Below, piece by piece: positions 6,136-13,600 of a stretch of DNA of 15,686 nt (its first letter is position 1; each line of letters starts with the position of its first letter). Below the pieces are notes generated by a model. It ran no database searches. It saw nothing but the letters and a program-made list of their open reading frames with translations, and was not told where the DNA came from. The DNA is taken from assembly GCA_946886185.1 (NCBI GenBank), contig CAMPIC010000015.1, forward strand, positions 1-15,686, written 5' to 3'. The stretch is from an uncultured bacterium (lineage in GTDB: Bacteria > Eisenbacteria > RBG-16-71-46 > CAIMUX01). The position numbers and the translations under genes were made by a program.

Positions 6136-8682
6136 TCAGGCGGCGGCGCGCGCACCTTGGATTTCCGCGATGAGCGACGAGACTTTCTGCACCGTGAACG
6201 GCTTGGCCATGACGCGGGTCACACCGCGGCAGCTGGCTTCCGTGTCTCCGATCTGACTTCCCCAGCCGGTCGCGAGCACGACGGGAATCCGGTGGTCTTT
6301 CTTCCGGATCGCATCGACCACGTCCCAGCCGCTCAGGTCCGGCATCCCCAGGTCGGTCAAGACGAGATCGAATGCCTGCGTGTCGAAAACGTCGAGAGCC
6401 TCGTGGCCGCCGCTTGCTTGCACCACGTCGTGACCGAGGAGCTGCAGAAGCTCCACCAGGACCTCGCGGACGTTGGCTTCGTCGTCCGCGACGAGGATCT
6501 TCCAGGGCCGACTCGACATCATGTGCTCCTGAATCTGCTTGCCCGCGCCTTGCGTGGCCAGCGGAAGCCGGATCGAAAAGCAGGTCCCGCGTCCTGGCTG
6601 GCTCTGCACTTCGATCTTCCCTTGATGGCGCTTGATGATTCCGTAGACGGTCGAGAGCCCCAGCCCCGTTCCCTTCACTCCCTTGGTCGAGAAGAAGGGA
6701 TCGAAGAGGCGGTCCCGCACTTCCGGCGTCATTCCCTGTCCGGTGTCTTCGACGTACAGGAACGCGCTGTCGCCGATGCGCTCGGTGCGCAGGGAGAGCG
6801 TCCCGCCCTTGGGCATCGCGTCCACCGCGTTGAACACCAGGTTGGTCAAGGCTTCCCGGATCTGCGAAGGAACGCACACCACCGCGGGCAGGTCGTCGAA
6901 ACGAGTGTCGACCCGAATCGGGGTTCCGCGTGATTCCGGCTCGTCTTTCCAGCGAGGACGCGTGATCTCGAGAACGTTTTGCACGAGATCGTTGAGGCTG
7001 GCGCGAACCGGCTCCTCCGCGACTCCCCCGCGACTGAACTCCTGGAACCTCCTCACCGTGTCCGCTCCAGCCATGCCGGCCTGCTCGTTGACGTTGAGAT
7101 TGGCCAGCAGATCGGAGATGGGGAACTCGCCCCGCTCCGCGCGCAGCTTGAGCAGCTGCACCCGCCCGATGATCGCCGAGAGGATGTTGTTGAAGTTGTG
7201 CGCGATCCCGCTCGCCATCTGACCGACCGCGCGCAGGCGATCGACGCGGCGCGCTTCCTCGGCCTGCGCGAGCCGATCCTGCGTCTCCTGGAGCTCGTGG
7301 AACGAGCGATCGAGCTCCTGGTAGAGCCGCGAGTTCTGGAGGACCACGGCGAGGCTGCCCGCGATCGCGAGCAGGATGTTGTGCGCATCGGCGTCGACCG
7401 CTTCGGGCTCACGGAATGCGAGGATCAATGCGCCCAACGGCTCCTCGTTCACGACCAGCGGCAGACGGATCCAGGAACGGAATCCCGCCTCCCGCAGGCG
7501 GCGGGGACCCGCTGCATCCTCGCTCAGCTCGGCGAGGCGCGCAGGTTCCACCAGGGTCAACGTCTCTTGAATGAGCTGGTTCTCGTCTGGATCGAGCTCG
7601 CGCAGATACAAGGTCTCCGAGGGCTCATCCACCCAGACGAAATCGCGCCGGAGCGACTCTGGTCCCTGATCGCGCCGCACCACGCTGAGGTAACCGTACG
7701 GCAGCACTCCGCCCAGCCGCCCCTGCAGCTCGCGATGGATCTGCTCCGGAATGAGCGTCGAAGCCATTGCCTTGGTGAGGTCGTTCAACACTTCCAGACG
7801 CGCGGCACGGACCCGCGCCTTCGCCAGGAGCTGCGCTTTCTCACCGGCGAAGCGGCGCAGCATCTTCTGGCGGCGCTCCAACTCGGCGCGGCTCGTAGCC
7901 AAACTTCCCGCCATCTCGTTGAACGCGTGGGCCAGCTGTCCGACCTCGTCGTAATCCCCTTCGCCGGCCAGTCGGATATCGAGATCGCCGCGGGAAATTG
8001 CGTGCGTCGCCTGCATCATGCGCGTCAACGGGCGGAGCATCCACTTGACCACGACGAGCAGCGCCAGACATCCGAGGAGGCTCACGATCAAAGCGATGCC
8101 GAGGCTGATCCAGAACATCCGCTGGATCTGGCTGAGGGTTCGATCCGCGGCGATCCCAATGTGTGCGATTCCGATCGAGCCATCCTCATCCACCAGGAAT
8201 GGGACGGAGAACGCGAGCGTGGTCCTTTCATCGGAGGCGATTTCGAAGTTGGAGCTTTCGACTGCGCCCCAATGGCGCGCTGCGATCTGGGCGCGCACCG
8301 AGCGGAGATCGGTGTCGAACGCTCCCGCCTGCGCAACCACCTGTCCGTCTTGATCCTGCACGATGGCGAAGCGCAGATCTTCCTGCGCGACGAGCGGGGC
8401 CATCCAGCCTTCCAGGCTCTCGACATCGTCCGAGCGCACCGCGTGGAACGCCTGCACCGCCAACGCCTGCGCCTTCGCGTCGCCGCGCTTCTGCAGCTCC
8501 GACTGCAGAGTGTTCCGCACCTGGAAGCTCAAGATGAGGGTGAGCGCCAGGGACGACGTGAGGAGGGCCGTGGAGTAGACCCACAAGACTCTACCGCGCA
8601 AAGAGCGAGGCCACAGTTGAGATGGAAGGGCCATGGCGGAAACGAGGTAACTGCCGTGCCAGCGGGGAGTGACGAATCTCAC
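6136..8682 (-). CDS. Membrane-bound hybrid sensor histidine kinase with C-terminal receiver domain
   Basis: A complete hybrid kinase of 848 residues. The GTG at 8682 is favoured by GGAG 8 bases upstream; the ATG at 8634 (MALPSQ) has no SD. Order: TM1 about 33-53, an extracytoplasmic sensor of about 130 residues without a recognised motif, TM2 about 189-213, HAMP about 212-265, GAF-like domain about 290-450, a short coiled coil, then HisKA with GIAHNFNN (His495). HATPase follows with the N-box around Asn614/Asn618, G1 DTGQGM (646-651), F-box DPFFSTK and G2 GTGLGL. The REC domain (about 728-845) has the acidic pair Asp733/Asp734, phospho-acceptor Asp777, Thr805 and Lys827, so it looks active. 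The H-box has Asn after His where HDFNN or HEFNN is commoner. No DNA-binding output domain and no response regulator is nearby, so the downstream relay partner is unknown. The TPR gene follows 28 bp later. Confidence 0.93.
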   Translation of the reverse strand: MRFVTPRWHGSYLVSAMALPSQLWPRSLRGRVLWVYSTALLTSSLALTLILSFQVRNTLQSELQKRGDAKAQALAVQAFHAVRSDDVESLEGWMAPLVAQEDLRFAIVQDQDGQVVAQAGAFDTDLRSVRAQIAARHWGAVESSNFEIASDERTTLAFSVPFLVDEDGSIGIAHIGIAADRTLSQIQRMFWISLGIALIVSLLGCLALLVVVKWMLRPLTRMMQATHAISRGDLDIRLAGEGDYDEVGQLAHAFNEMAGSLATSRAELERRQKMLRRFAGEKAQLLAKARVRAARLEVLNDLTKAMASTLIPEQIHRELQGRLGGVLPYGYLSVVRRDQGPESLRRDFVWVDEPSETLYLRELDPDENQLIQETLTLVEPARLAELSEDAAGPRRLREAGFRSWIRLPLVVNEEPLGALILAFREPEAVDADAHNILLAIAGSLAVVLQNSRLYQELDRSFHELQETQDRLAQAEEARRVDRLRAVGQMASGIAHNFNNILSAIIGRVQLLKLRAERGEFPISDLLANLNVNEQAGMAGADTVRRFQEFSRGGVAEEPVRASLNDLVQNVLEITRPRWKDEPESRGTPIRVDTRFDDLPAVVCVPSQIREALTNLVFNAVDAMPKGGTLSLRTERIGDSAFLYVEDTGQGMTPEVRDRLFDPFFSTKGVKGTGLGLSTVYGIIKRHQGKIEVQSQPGRGTCFSIRLPLATQGAGKQIQEHMMSSRPWKILVADDEANVREVLVELLQLLGHDVVQASGGHEALDVFDTQAFDLVLTDLGMPDLSGWDVVDAIRKKDHRIPVVLATGWGSQIGDTEASCRGVTRVMAKPFTVQKVSSLIAEIQGARAAA

Positions 8683-8941
8683 CCAACGCGCTCCGTTCGC
8701 GCGGGCGTGCGACTGCTCTTTCCGACCCGCGCTGGACGGTCCAGGCCGATCGGCTCAAGCGCTGGGATCTACGTTCCTTGCGCGAGGAAGCAAAGCGGCG
8801 GGAGGAGAGGATGCGTGGTTCCGCCCGGACAAAAGGCGCATCGATGATCGCTTCCGAGTGCGAGAAGGGGGAATTGCGAGGTGCGCTTGTGCGGCGAAGT
8901 TGGGCCGCTTTCCCCGATAGGGCGTGCAGCCTGCAATCCGG
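8683..8941 (-). promoter_or_regulatory. Region upstream of the hybrid kinase with tandem palindromes
   Basis: This is 259 bp with no supportable gene between the S4 gene stop and the kinase start. It holds two abutting palindromes, CTGGACGGTCCAG (8732-8744) and GCCGATCGGC (8745-8754), ending about 50 bases before the kinase GTG, a plausible operator position. Further up are TGCAGCCTGCA (8925-8935) and a GCGGC/GCCGC stem-loop (8892-8909) without a following T-run on the minus strand, so only a weak candidate terminator for the S4 gene. No confident σ70 -35/-10 pair is visible. The regulatory role is inferred from position and symmetry. Confidence 0.35.
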
Positions 8942-9196
8942 TCACGCGGAGTCAGGCGTCGAGGCTTCGTCCCAAAGAGAGGCTTCCACGAGATGACGCT
9001 GACCCAAAAACTCGACTTCGTCTCCCGGTCGCAGTCCCCGGCCACGGCGCGTCTCGACCTCGCCGTTCACCTTCACCTCACCGTGCTGGATCCGGATCTT
9101 TGCCTCCCCGCCCGTGCCGACCAAGCGCAGCCATTTGAGGAACTGATCGAGACGCAGTTTCCGCGGTTTTGAAGTCGTGGATTCTTCGAGATCCAT
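8942..9196 (-). CDS. Small S4-domain RNA-binding protein (YaaA/YbcJ/RqcP-like)
   Basis: An 84-residue cytoplasmic protein made almost entirely of one S4 domain (residues about 14-70). RLDQFLKWLRLV is the first S4 helix, GGEAKIRIQHGEVKVNGE is the recognition helix and turn, and ETRRGRGLRPGDEVEF closes the domain. Small stand-alone S4 proteins of this type bind structured RNA, often rRNA or tRNA on the ribosome; the exact subfamily cannot be settled by eye. The start at 9196 is chosen because AAAGGA lies about 8 bases upstream. The frame continues upstream to 9289, but that extension shows no S4 features. It appears to be a single-gene unit, flanked upstream by the terminator of the lipoprotein gene and downstream by 259 bp before the kinase. 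Confidence 0.85.
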   Translation of the reverse strand: MDLEESTTSKPRKLRLDQFLKWLRLVGTGGEAKIRIQHGEVKVNGEVETRRGRGLRPGDEVEFLGQRHLVEASLWDEASTPDSA

Positions 9197-9308
9197 TCTT
9201 CGTCCTTTGCCTGCCTGGGCTCTACCGACCATGAGTGACTGGTCATTGCACCGCAGGATGACTGACTGCCTGTCCGCGGATCGGCCCACGGGACCCGCTC
9301 CCGCCAGG

Positions 9309-9350
9309 TTCCAAAAACGAGTGAGGCGATGAAAAAACTCATCGCCTCAC
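9309..9350 (-). terminator. Intrinsic terminator after the FnIII lipoprotein gene
   Basis: A perfect 12-base inverted repeat (GTGAGGCGATGA at 9321-9332 against TCATCGCCTCAC at 9339-9350) encloses a 6-base loop. Read on the minus strand the stem is followed by TCGTTTTTGG, giving the T-run of a Rho-independent terminator. It lies 76 bases beyond the stop of the lipoprotein gene. On the plus strand the stem is followed by GAAGGACC, so it is not expected to act in that direction. The loop itself is GTTTTT on the minus strand. Confidence 0.85.
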
Positions 9351-9426
9351 GAAGGACCGCTGAATTTGGTTCGACCTTCTCCGAGGGCCTCGCGTTCGCG
9401 AACTCGAAGCGGGTCGAATCAGAACC

Positions 9427-10323
9427 TCAGAACCGAATGTAGTTATTCACCGCCTGGTACGTCCAGGCGAAGATCATCGAGCGCTGGCCCGGCTCGCCTT
9501 CGAACTCCAGGTTCGAGATCTTCCCATAGTGCGTCTCCCCGTTCTCGTCCGCCGGGAGCCGGACGATGATCGCCTTGCCCGCGACTTCGGCCGGAGTCAA
9601 CGTGACGGAATCGATGAATCCTGCCGAGGAGGTGGTCGACGCATCCGGGTCGTCGATCAACTTGAATCCCGCCTGACGCGTCGCCCACTGAGCCGCGTTC
9701 GGACCACCGATCAGGCTGGGAGACTTGATCGCGAGCTCGAACGCTTCGTCGTTCTCGTCGTCGGTCGTCCCGAGGTAGAAGTCGATGTGGACCAGGTTGT
9801 CGATCATCACTGAGTAGGTCGTTCCTTCGGACAGATCCATTCCGCTGTTCCCGGTCTTGTCGGCGAACTCGACCAGAAAGTCGTCTCCGCTCGCGGGCAG
9901 GGAGGTATCCACCTCATTGGACGCCTCGGAGAGATCACCGTTGTCTTTGACGGCACGCACGCTGTAGAAGAACCGCTCGCCCCGCGGGACAGTGACCGAG
10001 CGAGTCGTGGTGCTGAACGGAGAGCCGGCAACCTTGAACGAGTCCGCTTCCGCCCCCGTCATGCCGGCCAGACTCGTCGGGCTCTGATACACGTTGTAGC
10101 CCGCGAAATCGCCCGCCGACTGGTCTGGGCTGGCGGTCCAGGAAAGATCCACGCGACCGACTCGAGCGTTGTTCGAGAACGTCAGGTTGCTCGGAGGGGC
10201 AAACTCCGACGGGGGCTTCGTCGTGTCGTCATCGTCGCTGCACCCCACGGTCAGCGCCAGCGCGCAAACCGCCACCACCGGCAGCAACTTCCTGAGTTGA
10301 GAGAATCCATTCTTTCGCATCAT
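9427..10323 (-). CDS. Fibronectin type III domain lipoprotein with uncharacterised C-terminal domain
   Basis: A 298-residue exported protein. The first of two adjacent ATGs (10323) is chosen because AGGAGG lies 9 bases upstream. The signal is a type II one: basic n-region (Arg3, Lys4, Arg11, Lys12), hydrophobic core, and TVGC with the lipidated Cys at 28, followed by an acidic linker SDDDDTTKPP. Residues about 42-140 form one FnIII β-sandwich (PPSNLTF, RVDLSWTAS, YNVYQS, RFFYSVRAVKDNGDLSEASN). The remaining about 150 residues show β-type alternation, no motif I recognise, and end in NNYIRF. The +2 residue is Ser rather than Asp, so in the E. coli scheme it would go to the outer membrane, although other phyla may differ. 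Function is unknown; surface binding or display is a guess. It sits between a weak candidate promoter and a strong terminator, so it is probably monocistronic. Confidence 0.85.
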   Translation of the reverse strand: MMRKNGFSQLRKLLPVVAVCALALTVGCSDDDDTTKPPSEFAPPSNLTFSNNARVGRVDLSWTASPDQSAGDFAGYNVYQSPTSLAGMTGAEADSFKVAGSPFSTTTRSVTVPRGERFFYSVRAVKDNGDLSEASNEVDTSLPASGDDFLVEFADKTGNSGMDLSEGTTYSVMIDNLVHIDFYLGTTDDENDEAFELAIKSPSLIGGPNAAQWATRQAGFKLIDDPDASTTSSAGFIDSVTLTPAEVAGKAIIVRLPADENGETHYGKISNLEFEGEPGQRSMIFAWTYQAVNNYIRF

Positions 10324-10389
10324 CGATTTCGACCTCCTGGTATGCCTTCAGCCCCTCGAGGACCGTCTCTTTTCTTAAGCCCGAGAATG

Positions 10390-10417
10390 ATAGTAACGCG
10401 GGAGATAAGAACGTCCA
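10390..10417 (-). promoter_or_regulatory. Candidate σ70-type promoter for the FnIII lipoprotein gene
   Basis: On the minus strand TGGACG (10412-10417, 4 of 6 matches to the -35 consensus) is followed after 16 bases by TACTAT (10390-10395, 4 of 6 to the -10). An overlapping TATCAT at 10387-10392 is another -10 candidate. The expected 5' leader is about 60 bases. It lies in the only AT-richer stretch of this intergenic region. The match is weak. Confidence 0.3.
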
Positions 10418-10556
10418 GCAGTTCCGGCGGTTCCCGGAGCGGGAGGCGGGAGCGCGCCCGGCGAACCTGGCTGGTCGCATTGGGATGCCAATGTGGGGCG
10501 AGAGGCCGCACATCCCGGTTCTGGAGCCGTCGGGAACAGTAAGGATCTGCGGGTAC

Positions 10557-10592
10557 ACACCGATCCGAACGGACGCCGGATCGAACTGGTGT
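10557..10592 (-). terminator. Hairpin downstream of tamB, possible terminator or 3'-end stabiliser
   Basis: A perfect 7-base stem CGATCCG (10561-10567) / CGGATCG (10577-10583) with a 9-base loop is extended by ACAC/GTGT arms with a 5-base bulge. It begins 37 bases after the tamB stop. No T-run follows on the minus strand, so intrinsic termination is doubtful; Rho-dependent termination or 3'-end protection is equally possible. Confidence 0.3.
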
Positions 10593-10628
10593 CAGGACAG
10601 ATGGAAACCCTGCGCTCTCGTGGAGGGG

Positions 10629-13600
10629 TCAATAATCGCGCTGCCAGGTCACTTCGATGCCGGACTGCTCCTCGCCCGCGAGTGTCTCCAAGCGGACCGC
10701 CCTGGTGAGTAGGTACTCGAGATTGAAGAAGAAGTTGTTCGCGGACCCCAGCTCCTGCTCGTACTTGAGGAGGATGCGCGGACTCAGATACTTCCCGAGC
10801 ACGAGCGCGCTCCCCTGCTCGGGCCCGCTCCCCTCGCGGATCGAAACCATGTCGAAGCCCAGCCGCCGCTCCAGCTCTCCTTCCAGCTGGGTCGTCCCGA
10901 AAACGGCCGCGATGTCGGTGGCGCGTGATTTAACCAGCCCGACCTGGTTCTGATCGAGATCGTCGACTGACCGGCCCAGGACCAGATAGGAGAGGATGTC
11001 CCCCTCCGCCATCGAGGGCTCGGAAGAAAGAACCAGCTCCGGCTCATGCACGGTTCCAAAAAGCGAAACGCGAAACAGGATCCCCTCGACGCGTGTGGTA
11101 AGAGAGAGATCGAGCGCAGGATTGAGCTCATCTTCTCCGTAAAACTGCACCGTTCCCTGCTCCACTTCGAAAACACGACCGAGCAGCCGATACTCGCCGC
11201 GCAGCGCCTTCAGATCGCCTTCGATGATGAGCATCTCCTGGGTGCGCACCGTCAGCTCTCCGCCGAGCTCGACATCGAGCCCCTCTCCCCGGATCCAAAG
11301 CCCACCGGGAATCACGACGCGCACATCGAGATTCGGCTCGATGGCACGCGGCGGCCTCCGGAGGTCGGGAGGTCCCATGAACCCGTCGTCGCCGAGCACA
11401 CGCTGCTCGTCCCAGAGAAGGGCGGATCCTTCCGCGGGCAAGATCTCCCGCGACTGATCGGGGATCACGAGTATGCCGTTCTCGAGGTCGATCCTTCCCG
11501 TGACCCTGGGACGGAGCGCGCTCCCGCTCAGCTCCAGATCGGTGCGGCCGATCGCGCGCGATCCATCCGCCAGCTCCACCTCCATGTCTCTTCCCTTGAT
11601 CGAACCGGTCATCGCCGGGTCGGACGCGGCGCCGCTCGCCTGAGCCTCAATGGAGAGATCTCCCGCCATGCTGTATCGCGGGGGGAGCAACGCGGTGAAG
11701 CGAGATAGGTCGAGCGAGGGCGCGTCGAGTCGCGCGGACGCATCTTCCCCGGCGCGAGGCGTGAACGCGAAAGGATACACCGTGAGGTCGGCCGGCACGA
11801 CCGCGTCGGCCGTGAGCACCTGCTCGTCTCGATCGAGCACCCGCGCCTGTGCGACCAGCCCGGAATCGGGGCCGAAACTGGAGAAGAGCTCCGCGTGATA
11901 GTCCTCCATCTCCTCCCAATCTCGAAACGCGATCTCTCCGCGGAACTCGCCACGGGGAGAACCGGCCGTTCCGCGCGCGGTCAGAACGCCATCCGCGAGG
12001 AGGAAGCGATCGGCTCGGGTCGTCGGAATCGGCACCTCTTCGATCTGCAAGTCGACGCGCAAGTCTCCGGAATCCATCACCGCCTGGAACGGAGAGACGC
12101 GCACGCGCAGCGGAGCGAATGCGGTGCCGCGCGCGAGAATGTCGTCGGGCAGAGCGAGCGTGGAATCGCCGGCAATTCGGACCCATTCGCGGTGGCGAGA
12201 GTCGGACAGGCCGATCTCTTCCTCGCGAGCTCGCTGCGACTGTTGAGCGAGGGAGCCTCCGTCGCGCGGAGCCTCGCTGCCCACTGTCGCACCCCGACGG
12301 TCCGCCGTTCCCTCGCTCTCGCTGCTCGCCGCTGACCCGTCGTCATTGCCGGCTGCTGGCGTACCGTCCGCGGCGCGCGCTTCCTCGGCGTCTCCGCCGG
12401 CAGCCGCTGAAGCACTGTCCACCGCCGCGTCAATCAGACCGAGCGCCTCGAACAGCCCTCGCTCGTCTTCCGGTTCGAGCATCGACTCGACCGCCGACTC
12501 GGTGCCCAGCAGCAAGTCCGCCGTGGCGCCGCCGGCACCGAAACGCGCCTGCGTGTACAGCGAGAGGTCTTCTCGATCTCCCAACGTCAATCCGGTCGCA
12601 TGAATGAGCACGCGAGCGCTGTCCACATCGGTCGTGGAGACATCGAAGCGGAGATGATCCGGCCATGTTCCCCGCGGCAGAGCGACCGGCACGACCGTCT
12701 CCGGCAGCGTGAGGTCTCCGCTCGCGACCAGATTCGCCGCCTCTTCGCTGATGCGCCCCTCCATCGAGATCACGCCCGCACTTCCGCGCATCTCGAATCC
12801 GCGCAGCTCGATGTCGTTCTCGGGACGGAGCACGAACGTGAACGGTTGCACCGCCGCCAGGTCCACGCCGCGATACATCGTCTCGAGCTGCTGCACCTGC
12901 GCGTTCCAGACCGGACCTTCGTGGCCGACATCCCCCAGGAAGGAAACCGTGATCTCCTGTCCGACTCCTCTCGCGTTGACCTGCCCGCTGCGCAGCGCGT
13001 CGTCCCCCTCGAGACGAACCATCGCCGAATCGAAGTAGGTAGAACCGATCGCCAGTCCTTCCGCGAATTCCAGAGTTGCGCGCAAGACTCCCGTAGAATC
13101 GATGGACTGGTCAGGCGGCCGATCCCATTCGAATTCGATCGCCGCATGAGGAACGGTCAGCGACGTGGTGGTGGTCGCCGCGGTGGCGTCGGCGGTGAGG
13201 CGGGTGCCGTCCTGTCCCTGATGCAGCTCCGCGTTCGCTTCGAGCCGCAAGCTGGAGACCTCCTCGATTCCGAACCGTTGGAGGATGGTCGGCTCGTTGA
13301 TCGCGATGAATCCGAAGAAATCGCGCTCGCTCCCCGCCATCGTGCCGGTGAGATGCACATTCCCTCCGGGGATCCACACGTCCGCGCTGTCGACTTCGAC
13401 GATCGATCCCACGTCCGATTCGTGAACACGCAGGTCCGCGACCACCCGATCGATCCATCCTTCCGAACCGAGATCGAGCCGCGCTCGCGTTCCGCGCCGA
13501 TTCCCTCCGAGTGCGACCGCCTGGATCCGCCCCGTCAACGGCTCCATGCTCGCGAGCCGCGCGGGAGGAATCTGATCGAGCAGAGGCGCCAAAGCCCTCG

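Larger units (their letters stand above)
10324..10628 (-). other. Intergenic region between tamB and the FnIII lipoprotein gene
   Basis: 305 bp without a supportable gene. From the tamB side on the minus strand it holds a bulged hairpin at 10557-10592, a small perfect hairpin CATTGG-GATG-CCAATG (10478-10493), and a GC-rich bulged hairpin (GGTTCCCGG at 10429-10437 against CCGGCGAACC at 10458-10467). Then follow a weak promoter candidate at 10390-10417 and the SD AGGAGG at about 10333-10338. None of the hairpins is followed by a T-run. The frame at 10229-10558 on the minus strand overlaps the lipoprotein gene out of frame and has no coding character. Confidence 0.6.

Noticed and set aside
4680..6173. 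497-codon open frame on the plus strand opposite the TPR gene
   Set aside because: It is a shadow frame: no SD, no domain, and the minus strand has proper TPRs, an SD and an export signal.
6979..8847. 622-codon open frame on the plus strand opposite the histidine kinase
   Set aside because: It is antisense to conserved HisKA, GAF and HAMP coding sequence and lacks any recognisable motif.
9227..9270. Short TGACTG repeats and a 5-base GACCA/TGGTC stem upstream of the S4 gene
   Set aside because: Too short and irregular to claim as an operator or RNA element.
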